64,000 bases of DNA from NCBI GenBank assembly GCA_032622095.1, contig CP136064.1, positions 7,807,512 to 7,871,511 of the forward strand, in the 5' to 3' direction. The DNA is from Siphonodentalium dalli (lineage: Eukaryota > Mollusca > Scaphopoda > Gadilida > Siphonodentaliidae). The position numbers were made by a program, and so were the translations under genes. This document shows, in pieces, positions 55,481 through 64,000 of the stretch. The stretch's first letter is position 1. Every line of letters begins with the position of its first letter. Under the pieces are notes generated by a model that was not told the DNA's origin, ran no database searches, and saw only the letters and a program-made list of their open reading frames with translations.

Positions 55481-56285
55481 ATGTATGGATATTGTTTGCA
55501 AATTCCCAAATATATGTTTATGACGTATATTACCACATTTCCATCCATAGTTATGATGCATAGTAACCCTCCCCATTTATGTATGATGTATACGACGCAC
55601 ATCTTACAGTTATAATGTTTATCACTCCTTTCCCATTTTATAGTTAAGTTCTATGCCAACATGTTAACGTGTATGTCAGATATGATAATTTGGGCAAACT
55701 ATATATAGTTGAAGGTTATCGTCTCTTATTGGACGAGCAGTTACTCATAATATCGTTAAGGGTTATCGTTGCCCATAGGATGAAAATTGTTAGTAAATTC
55801 ATAAATATATGGATAGAGTTAAATGGTTTCCATAGATGCATACATACAGCAACAGTTTATCGCTGTCAGATATTATATATTTTGATTTTATAAACCTTAT
55901 TATAAATGGCACACCTTTTCTGGTGGTATGTTTATGTATATGTTTATTGTTATGCAGTGTTTGACTATCAGTATATCCTGATGGTTTTGGAGGAAAAATA
56001 ATTAACCAATTTTGGAAAATGTTTACTAAGACCATGTCCAAAAGATAGCATTTAAAAAGTTGGGATCGAAAAAAACTATACCAGCAAAGAGTTCTCAAGA
56101 GCATAACTCTGGTATAACAGACATCAAATACAGCCTGTTTGTGTGATAGGTTTCGGCCCTTAACGTGAAAGAAAAGTAAATTATGTTTACTTATCGTTTC
56201 ACTCAGATAAACATAAAGTAATTATGCTCTAACTCAAATATCGTTATTATAATTTATTCTAACAAGAATTAATTTCATATATATA
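55481..56285. other. Gene-free AT-rich DNA
   Basis: No gene recognised; overlapping 74- and 101-codon frames are AT-rich with no family signature. Confidence 0.5.
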
Positions 56286-56407
56286 TGGGGGCCTCGGTGG
56301 CTCAATCGGTTAGGGGTACAACTCCAAGCCGTTTCGCCTTCCAGCGCTGGCGATAAGGGTTCAAATCCACATGTTTCCATCGTGGACTTTGTAACTCGAA
56401 ATCGTTT
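56286..56407 (+). mobile_element. tRNA-derived SINE, 5' head only
   Basis: GGCCTCGGTGGCTCAATCGG (A-box-like) and GGGTTCAAATCC (B box) with a Leu/Ser-type long middle. Matches the head of the full copy at 61756. Confidence 0.75.
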
Positions 56408-56520
56408 TATCACATAATTTGGCCATAAAAGCAATTTCATAATTATCGGTAATAGACACGTTTAATATCAGCGCGTGCGATGACGTCACGGCGTTCTTCA
56501 AATAACTTGCGATCGCTGTA

Positions 56521-56971
56521 GGTTACACTGGTGTAAATAAGGTTCCGAGTGACATCTAGCGGATGCGGGAGGAATATATAGGAGAGAATAAAATAGACAC
56601 TGGGCCCTGATTGGTCAATAGCCTTGTGTGCTTTTCACATAAAAAAATCATCACACCTCTTCCCTATGATTTCCCATAGGTAAAATAACCATTGGCACAG
56701 GAATTAACCCTTTGTAGTGAAGTTTGAATTTTTTGGTGTGGTCTAAAAATTGACTGTATTTTTTTATGCGGTTCTGACACTAGTTACGAAAACATAAGAT
56801 TTAAAGGCGAATTCCCTGCTAGACAGACATGATTTTTTTGTGTAAAAAGTTTCCCAAAATGTCAATTTTTCAGATTTAAAGAAAATTTTGGACCCAACAT
56901 TTATATTGCCAACACTATACGCTAAAACGTTAGCACTGAGGCCTATGGAAAACATTTACACCAGTGTAACC
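56521..56971. mobile_element. 451-bp TIR element, copy 1
   Basis: Ends GGTTACACTGGTGTAAAT and its exact inverse; TA on both sides. No coding capacity; a MITE-like element. Confidence 0.82.
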
Positions 56972-57873
56972 TAAAGGGAAAAAATTGCTTTTTATCATTT
57001 TTGATTCCTGGGAGTCACTTTAAAGCATTTTAATGCATTTTACAGAGCCTGGTCTTTCAGTCCAATGAATATCTCATGCTTGGTGTGGCTATTCTTGCTG
57101 CTGATGTGTTCTTTCACTTACATCAGCCAAAAAAATAGTAAGATTTTTCATAAAAAATGCCAATTTTTCAAGGTATTTTCAAATTTTTTCAAGGTGGTAA
57201 TAGTCACATGATAATGCAAATGACCCATAACATGAGCATGTCAACGACACATATATCAATTGTTATAAGAACCTAATCTAACAAGTATTTTGGATTTTAT
57301 AGCCAGTGATATACAGATATATATCATAAAAGTGTGTCATTTCCACTGGTGGGTATAGTCATTTGGAGGTTAATAGCACTAAAACTTGGACACATTTAAG
57401 AAAATGCTTCAGCAATTCAAAGAGAGCATATCTTTATTCAACTAATTCAATATACACCCACATCCAGTTATCTTGGATCACCCTTGCAGACCTGAAAATG
57501 TCATATTTTATTCTTCAATGTGCTGATAAAGTCATGCTCTTGATGCTCAGCTGATCAGATCTGGACTCAATGACCTCACATCACCAGAAGTTCTTTCATG
57601 GAAAGAATATTGTACAGTCTTCCATAGCTGATCCAAGTTTGCAACACCAGACCCCTAAAACTGAGTGAAAATGGGGCCTGAACATGACTGGTGGTGGAAA
57701 ATTGTGCTTTTTTGATGAATAATTTGTTAAAGGGGGTGGGGTTAAATTGTGTGTGATAAATAAAGAACCACAGAAGTGATATTGTTTTTGAACACATTTT
57801 TTCCATTGATGGGCAATTCTGAAGAAATGTAGGGAGTTGCAATTATTCCGCGAAAAAGCGGGCTATCGCTTTA

Positions 57874-58324
57874 GGTTACACTGGTGTAAATAAGGTTCCG
57901 AGTGACATCTAGCGGATGCGGGAGGAATATATAGGAGAGAATAAAATAGACACTGGGCCCTGATTGGTCAATAGCCTTGTGTGCTTTTCACATAAAAAAA
58001 TCATCACACCTCTTCCCTATGATTTCCCATAGGTAAAATAACCATTGGCACAGGAATTAACCCTTTGTAGTGAAGTTTGAATTTTTTGGTGTGGTCTAAA
58101 AATTGACTGTATTTTTTTATGCGGTTCTGACACTAGTTACGAAAACATAAGATTTAAAGGCGAATTCCCTGCTAGACAGACATGATTTTTTTGTGTAAAA
58201 AGTTTCCCAAAATGTCAATTTTTCAGATGTAAAGAAAATTTTGGACCCAACATTTATATTGCCAACACTATACGCTAAAACGTTAGCACTGAGGCCTATG
58301 GAAAACATTTACACCAGTGTAACC
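57874..58324. mobile_element. 451-bp TIR element, copy 2
   Basis: As copy 1; TA on both sides. Confidence 0.82.
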
Positions 58325-59226
58325 TAAAGGGAAAAAATAGCTTTTTATCATTTTTGATTCCTGGGAGTCACTTTAAAGCATTTTAATGCATTTTACAGAG
58401 TCTGGTCTTTCAGTCCAATGAATATCTCATGCTTGGTGTGGCTATTCTTGCTGCTGATGTGTTCTTTCACTTACATCAGCCAAAAAAATAGTAACATTTT
58501 TCATAAAAAATGCCAATTTTTCAAGGTATTTTCAAATTTTTTCAAGGTGGTAATAGTCACATGATAATGCAAATGACCCATAACATGAGCATGTCAACGA
58601 CACATATATCAATTGTTATAAGAACCTAATCTAACAAGTATTTTGGATTTTATAGCCAGTGATATACAGATATATATCATAAAAGTGTGTCATTTCCACT
58701 GGTGGGTATGGTCATTTGGAGGTTAATAGCGCTAAAACTTGGACACATTTAAGAAAATGCTTCAGCAATTCAAAGAGAGCATATCTTTATTCAACTAATT
58801 CAATATACACCCACATCCAGTTATCTTGGATCACCCTTGCAGACCTGAAAATGTCATATTTTATTCTTCAATGTGCTGATAAAGTCATGCTCTTGATGCT
58901 CAGCTGATCAGATCTGGACTCAATGACCTCACATCACCAGAAGTTCTTTCATGGAAAGAATATTGTACAGTCTTCCATAGCTGATCCAAGTTTGCAACAC
59001 CAGACCCCTAAAACTGAGTGAAAATGGGGCCTGAACATGACTGGTGGTGGAAAATTGTGCTTTTTTGATGAATAATTTGTTAAAGGGGGTGGGGTTAAAT
59101 TGTGTGTGATAAATAAAGAACCACAGAAGTGATATTGTTTTTGAACACATTTTTTCCATTGATGGGCAATTCTGAAGAAATGTAGGGAGTTACAATTATT
59201 CCGCGAAAAAGCGGGCTATCGCTTTA

Positions 59227-59677
59227 GGTTACACTGGTGTAAATAAGGTTCCGAGTGACATCTAGCGGATGCGGGAGGAATATATAGGAGAGAATAAATT
59301 AGACACTGGGCCCTGATTGGTCAATAGCCTTGTGTGCTTTTCACATAAAAAAATCATCACACCTCTTCCCTATGATTTCCCATAGGTAAAATAACCATTG
59401 GCACAGGAATTAACCCTTTGTAGTGAAGTTTGAATTTTTTGGTGTGGTCTAAAAATTGACTGTATTTTTTTATGCGGTTCTGACACTAGTTACGAAAACA
59501 TAAGATTTAAAGGCGAATTCCCTGCTAGACAGACATGATTTTTTTGTGTAAAAAGTTTCCCAAAATGTCAATTTTTCAGATTTAAAGAAAATTTTGGACC
59601 CAACATTTATATTGCCAACACTATACGCTAAAACGTTAGCACTGAGGCCTATGGAAAACATTTACACCAGTGTAACC
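59227..59677. mobile_element. 451-bp TIR element, copy 3
   Basis: As copy 1, but the right flank is TGTAGTTTATT instead of TAAAGGG. Confidence 0.82.
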
Positions 59678-59747
59678 TGTAGTTTATTATTGTTGTTTTC
59701 GATGAATATTTCGCGTTGCTTCGGGTTTATTTGATCATGTGATAAAA

Positions 59748-59892
59748 GGTATCTCACACTCGTCCTATGTTATACGCAATTTATCAACCTCGTCCTCTAA
59801 ATTCTATTTGAGCCTCGGTAAACCTCGGCTCAAATCGAATTTAGTGAACTCGGTTGATAAATTCCGTATAAAATAGAAACTCATGTGAGATC
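59748..59892. repeat. 145-bp inverted repeat
   Basis: Imperfect arms meet near 59820 (GAGCCTCGGTAAACCTCGGCTC), giving a long hairpin. Likely a small foldback element. Confidence 0.7.
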
Positions 59893-59898
59893 CTCTAT

Positions 59899-60093
59899 AT
59901 CTGGGAAAGTTGCCAGTTACTTGCCGATGGCCGGTGGTTTGCCGCACATGGTCGACGAGTTTATCAGCCATTGAAATCACTGTTAGATTAGCCGTAAGTG
60001 TGCGGATTTCCTCCACCATTAAAACTGGCAATGTCGTGATATGGCCTTCGTGGCTAAAGCCACATAAAACCCTAATCAATCAATCAATCAATC
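59899..60093 (+). mobile_element. SINE, 5'-truncated copy
   Basis: Shares the body of the 61756 copy (GCCGATGGCCGGTGGTTTGC, TTATCAGCCATTGAAATCAC) and ends in CTAATCAATCAATCAATCAA-type tail. Confidence 0.8.
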
Positions 60094-60648
60094 ATATATA
60101 TATGTACAATAAACATGCATAGCCTTACAACAAATACATCAGACAATTGAATTTTGTTTTTATCGTCGCAAATATAGATATAGATATGATTTTGTACGAT
60201 GTTCGATTGTCGGGTATTTTGGGCTCAGCTTGCAGATATACTGTACGCGATGCTCTGGTGAAAATTCTTTTAATAAACTAAGCTGGTTCACCTGCTATAC
60301 TTATAAAAGAGCTTGTGCTAAACTAATCACAACCCGCGCTATCCGAATAATTTTTGCGATAGCTGTATACATTTTATATGACTTGTCACGCACGCTGCTC
60401 CCTGCTTTGCATGGGCACCTTCAATAAAGGAGCGCTTGCTTCGCAACAATCTAATCATTGCGCTTCTTGCCCTTCACACACTTCTTGCGCTATATGTAGC
60501 ATCTGCCTCAATCCCAGCATTTCGCTTACCAAACGAATTTTCACCGATCGGCACGAATATATATGCGAACCTAACGCAAATCCCGTTGCAATCGTTTAAC
60601 CTGTCGCTACGCGTAATTTGAACATCGTAAAAACTAACGCAAAATTTC
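60094..60648. other. Gene-free stretch
   Basis: Overlapping short frames at 60230-60620, one with a hydrophobic N-terminus (ALLALHTLLALYVASA), have no recognisable family or splice context. I leave them uncalled. Confidence 0.4.
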
Positions 60649-60886
60649 ATGTCCGCCCAGCAGGGAATTCGCCTTTACATCTTGTGTTTCCGTAACTAGT
60701 GTCAGAACCGCACTAAAAAACAAAAAAATTCAAGCTTCACTACAAAGGGTTAATGTTAACTATTGAAAAGATCGAGAAGAGGTGTGACTTTTTTTTTATG
60801 CAAGAAAACACACACAATCTTTAATATTCTCTATTTTATTCTCATCTGCTAGGTGTCACTACGAACCATATTTACACCAGTGTAAC
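60649..60886 (-). mobile_element. Decayed relative of the 451-bp TIR element
   Basis: Reverse-oriented match to the left part of that element, ending ATTTACACCAGTGTAAC; diverged and internally deleted. Confidence 0.75.
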
Positions 60887-61027
60887 ATATATATGCCCTC
60901 CAACACAGAGGCACACATGCAAACCAAAAAAAGAAATGAGAAACTATATTAAATAGAAAAAGTTTCTCATACTGACACAATATTTACCCACAAGAATTGA
61001 AATTTAATTAAAACGCCGCGTATTTAA

Positions 61028-61395
61028 CCCTTTACCCAACAGAAGGGCCCTGTGCCAATGCATTCTCTTATATATGCGAGTCGACCATAGGTCGCCTCGC
61101 ATATATAAGAGAATGCATTGGTTAACACATTAAAAATTATAAAATTGTTAAAGAATGTAAGAATTTTTTTTTTTTAGGCCAATGCATTCTCTTATATATG
61201 CGAGGCGACCTATGGTCGACTCGCATATATAAGAGAATGCATTGGTACAGGGTATAACTGTAACTATCACAATGTGGTCAAGGAGCCGGTTCCAATGATA
61301 TCCATATTTGTATGGTTCTATTGAGACAGACCGAAGATATTTTAGGCTGTTGAAGCTTTATTTGGCCGGTTTTGGCCGGTTTGTTGGGTAAAGGG
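61028..61395. mobile_element. piggyBac-like MITE (368 bp)
   Basis: Perfect TIR CCCTTTACCCAACA and TGTTGGGTAAAGGG, flanked by TTAA at 61024-61027 and 61396-61399, the piggyBac target. It contains the hairpin-ended element at 61048-61252. Confidence 0.85.
61048..61252. repeat. Hairpin-ended element, copy 1 (205 bp)
   Basis: Each end is itself a hairpin of about 67 nt (CCAATGCATTCTCTTATATA ... TATAAGAGAATGCATTGG) with a GACCATAGGTC-type loop, and the two ends are inverted copies. Outer ends CCCTGTGCC and GGTACAGGG. No coding capacity. Confidence 0.8.
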
Positions 61396-61702
61396 TTAAA
61401 TGCTCGACTTTAGTTAATTTCAGGGTGTATGAGTGGCTGATCAATGGGTTGTAACTTATACCAGATTCGAGGTGATAAATGCCGCAGGTGTTTCTATCAC
61501 ACGTCACCCGAATCTCCTCACTTGTGACCCGAATCTCCGTAGGTATATAGATAATTGAGCGGTTTAAGGTGGTGTACATGTAATACGCAATTTAATTCTC
61601 GTTAGAAAACAAATATATAATAAAGATACGGTTATGACATGCACAAGCGCGTGTATAAATGGAATTAATAATATCAATATTGATTAATATTGAGTATTAT
61701 AT

Positions 61703-61739
61703 TGACCCTTTCTATACTAAAGCATCATTATTGAGTGGG
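61703..61739 (-). repeat. Solitary unit of the 45-46 bp minisatellite
   Basis: Inverse reads AATAATGATGCTTTAGTATA followed by GAAAGGG, as in the array at 44449-46227. Confidence 0.7.
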
Positions 61740-61755
61740 TATCTTATACGATCAT

Positions 61756-62054
61756 AGAGGTGCCTTGGTGGCTCAATCGGTTTGGGGTACAACTCCAAGC
61801 CGTTTCACACTCCAGCGCTGGCGATAAGGGTTCAAATCCACATGTTTCCATCGTGGACTTAGTAACTCGAAATCGTTATCTGGTGAAGTTGCCAATTACT
61901 CGCCGATGTCCGGTGGTTTGTCGCACACGGTCGACGAGTTTATCAGCCATTGAAATTACTGTTAGATTAGCCGCAAGTGTGCTGAATTCCTCAACCACTA
62001 AAACTGGATATGGCCTTAATTGCTGAAAGCGACATTAAACCACAATCAATCATA
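61756..62054 (+). mobile_element. Full-length tRNA-derived SINE
   Basis: About 300 bp: tRNA-like head with A box TGGCTCAATCGG and B box GGTTCAAATCC, a unique body, and a CAATCAATCA tail. Pol III-transcribed SINE architecture; the LINE partner is unknown. Family relation to molluscan tRNA-SINEs is inference. Confidence 0.8.
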
Positions 62055-62279
62055 GGACCATAGGTCGTTTATTTAACTTATTATCTAAATATTTCCCTCA
62101 ATAAATACACTCCTGGTCAAGTGGTCCTGCTAATGTGCTATGATGCGGTTGGGTCCTGTTGACTTGCTATATTGCGGGTAGGGCAAACTGATGCTGTTAG
62201 TAATAAGTACCGTTATATTTTTTAAATGTGTCTTTTTCGCGGTGTTCAGATAATCTTAACATATACAGGAAAATCCGAT

Positions 62280-62743
62280 ATGTGACCCACCATATCAAAT
62301 CCAGTCGGAAGTCGGGATTTTGTTACCCTGTGCCAATGCATTCTCTTATATATGCGAGTCGACCATAGGTCGCCTCGCATATATATAAGAGAATGCATTG
62401 GCCTAACAATTTTTTACAATTTTAATAATTTGTTCTTGTATTCTTTAACAATTTTATAATTTCACCCATACAGAGCCCCAGACAAACATGAGCAGACGAC
62501 ACTCTTCTAGGTGCTTCTATATATGTGTGGGGCTCCCTGCAGAGTAATGGATGTTTTTTTATTTTATGTCCTAAAAATTGTAAGAAACATTTATTTAAAA
62601 AACATGATAAAAAATTGTTAGGCCAATGCATTCTCTTATATATGAGAGGCGACATATGGCCGACTCGCATATATAAGAGAATGCATTGGCACAGGGTCAA
62701 AAAATCCCGACTTCCGACTGGATTTGATATGGCGGGTCACATA
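62280..62743. repeat. Nested inverted repeat with 40-bp arms
   Basis: TGTGACCCACCATATCAAAT ... CGGGATTTT and its inverse near 62700-62743; lies inside 62114-63070. Confidence 0.8.
62331..62698. repeat. Hairpin-ended element, copy 2 (about 368 bp)
   Basis: Same terminal hairpins as 61048-61252, but with a longer centre (about 62455-62600) containing an inverted GAGCCCC/GGGGCTC pair. Ends CCCTGTGCC and GGCACAGGG. Confidence 0.8.
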
Positions 62744-63306
62744 TGCGTATCAAATATTAAAAAAAAAAATATTGCGAAATATTTTAATAGTTGTTGAAAA
62801 TCGACTATAATCAAGATGGTTATTCACGTCGTTTTAGAAACACCAGCACAGGCATTATTATATTTCTTCAAATATATATATTGTTCTTGAATGTTTCATA
62901 CACACTGTATTTTTTTCTCAAATCGTTCGGATTAGCCAAACACCGCGAAAATTACAACTTTAGAAAAAATAACTATACTTTTTCGTAACGGCATCATTTT
63001 GCCCTACACGCATCATAGCAATTCAGCAGGACCACCAGCATCATAGCATATTAGCGGGACCACTTCACCATGGGTGAAATACATGTAGGGCTCCTTCTAC
63101 ACTTGTATATATCTGTCGCCTGTTTGTATCACCTTAACATCCCTCTAATTACATAATAAACCATTCCGATGTCGACTTTATAACTGACTGGGAGAATATA
63201 TTTATTATAGAAAGGGTTAAACATTACTGCACTCATATTAGTGTACAAATATGACCCCACAGCCGACGTGGCAAGGACGTGGATATCAACACCGCAGTCT
63301 GTGCTA

Positions 63307-63473
63307 GATTGATTGATTGATTGATTGGTTGATTGGGGGTTAATGTCGCTTTCAGCAACTAAGGCCATATCACGACATTGCCAATTTTAGTGGTGGAGGA
63401 AATCCGCACACTTACGGCTAATCTAACAGTAATTTCAATGACTGAGAACTCATCGACATGTGCGGCAAACCAC
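63307..63473 (-). mobile_element. SINE, 5'-truncated copy, minus strand
   Basis: GATTGATTGATTGATTGG tail followed by the inverse of the SINE body. Confidence 0.8.
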
Positions 63474-63535
63474 CATATGCATGTCGGTGCTAGTCATCTT
63501 TGTAACCTGCACGTATACTGGCTGCAATCCGGTGG

Positions 63536-64000
63536 GTATAACGAAAGAGAGAAGCGCCAATCTGTTGAGTGCATGATCACGTATAACGAAAGAGAGAAGC
63601 GCCGATCTGTTGAGTGCATGATCATGTATAATGACAGAGAGAAGCGCCGATCTGTTGAGTGCATGATCATGTATAACGAAAGAGAGAAGCGCCAATCTGT
63701 TGCGTGCATGATCACGTATAATGACAGCAATCCGATGGGTATAACGACAGAGAGAAGCGCCAATCTGTTGAGTGCATGATCGCGTATAATGACAGAGAGA
63801 AGCGCCAATCTGTTGAGTGCATGATCACGTATAATGACAGCAATCCGATGGGTATAATGACAGAGAGAAGCGCCGATCTGTTGAGTGCATGATCATGTAT
63901 AACGAAAGAGAGAAGCGCCAATCTGTTGCGTGCATGATCGCGTATAATGACAGCAATCCGGTGGGTATAAGGACAGAGAGAAGCGCCAATCTGTGGAGTG
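63536..64000. repeat. 45-bp minisatellite, runs off the window
   Basis: Unit GTATAACGAAAGAGAGAAGC + GCCAATCTGTTGAGTGCATG + ATCAC, some units with an extra segment of about 21 bp (AGCAATCCGATGGGTATAAY). Because 45 is divisible by 3, long open frames appear on both strands; I regard them as artefacts. Confidence 0.9.

Larger units (their letters stand above)
56521..59677. repeat. 1353-bp tandem duplication, 2.3 copies
   Basis: Repeats start at 56521, 57874 and 59227; the third ends after its TIR element. Copies differ by only a few bases (for example near 56875/58228 and 57005/58340), so the duplication is recent. Each period is a 451-bp TIR element plus a 902-bp spacer with no recognised gene. 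Confidence 0.93.
62114..63070. mobile_element. Long form of the 124-bp palindromic element (about 957 bp)
   Basis: Ends TGGTCAAGTGGTCCTGCTAA and its near-inverse match the short form at 36694-36817. It encloses a second inverted repeat (62280-62743) and the hairpin-ended element. Confidence 0.75.

Noticed and set aside
60436-60621. Possible small secreted protein with a hydrophobic N-terminus
   Set aside because: No family, no splice or promoter context, and it lies between SINE and TIR debris.
63378-63921. Frames with repeated YNEREKRQSVECMIT-type peptide
   Set aside because: A 45-bp period keeps any frame open on both strands; the plus-strand frame begins inside an inverted SINE.

Overview
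This window looks like metazoan nuclear DNA, most likely from a lophotrochozoan and plausibly a bivalve mollusc. The reasons are: animal-type nuclear tRNA genes with Pol III A and B boxes and no encoded CCA; LINE, SINE and TIR-element debris; abundant GTACATGTAC-type palindromic microsatellite in non-coding DNA; and a tRNA-derived SINE with an (ATCA)n tail. Taxon assignment is inference. There is no rRNA, CRISPR, bacterial operon or ordinary host protein-coding gene that I can support.

The dominant structure is a satellite-like tandem array of a tRNA pair. Each unit of about 688 bp holds an intact-looking tRNA-Ala(AGC) on the minus strand, a decayed tRNA-Pro-like sequence, and a tRNA-Pro(TGG) on the plus strand. 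The two genes diverge from a 254-bp spacer, and Pol III T-runs face each other across a 289-bp spacer. I count 50 unit copies or remnants. Units 1-24 (1 to about 16400) are spaced 688 bp apart and almost identical. Units 24-45 (to 32327) change to a higher-order repeat built from a 904-bp long unit, a 687-bp unit with a damaged tRNA-Pro, and usually a 688-bp unit (period 2279 bp, sometimes 1591 bp). Units 46-48 (about 46550-48907) and 49-50 (53581-55035) lie beyond two large insertions.

Insertion 1 (32328-46549, 14222 bp) splits a tRNA-Pro gene in its A box. It has 28-bp perfect terminal inverted repeats, a TA target duplication, and CCAGGT/ACCTGG-rich subterminal arrays. Its interior holds no transposase that I recognise. 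It carries nested palindromic elements (PIF/Harbinger-like, TTAA-flanked, TA-flanked), a 118-codon fragment of a LINE reverse transcriptase, and a 45-46 bp minisatellite of about 1.8 kb.

Insertion 2 (48908-53580) is a LINE with an ORF1 that has an RRM-like C-terminus and a full-length ORF2 (APE endonuclease, reverse transcriptase, CCHC-like knuckle). ORF1 and ORF2 overlap at a stop/start site. The insertion replaced 73 bp of the array, including most of one tRNA-Ala gene.

The right flank (55036-64000) is a repeat graveyard: a short tandem of about 75 bp, four SINE copies or fragments, a 1353-bp tandem duplication carrying a 451-bp TIR element, nested inverted repeats with long terminal hairpins, a TTAA-flanked piggyBac-like MITE, and a 45-bp minisatellite that runs off the window. 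Nothing there looks like a host gene.
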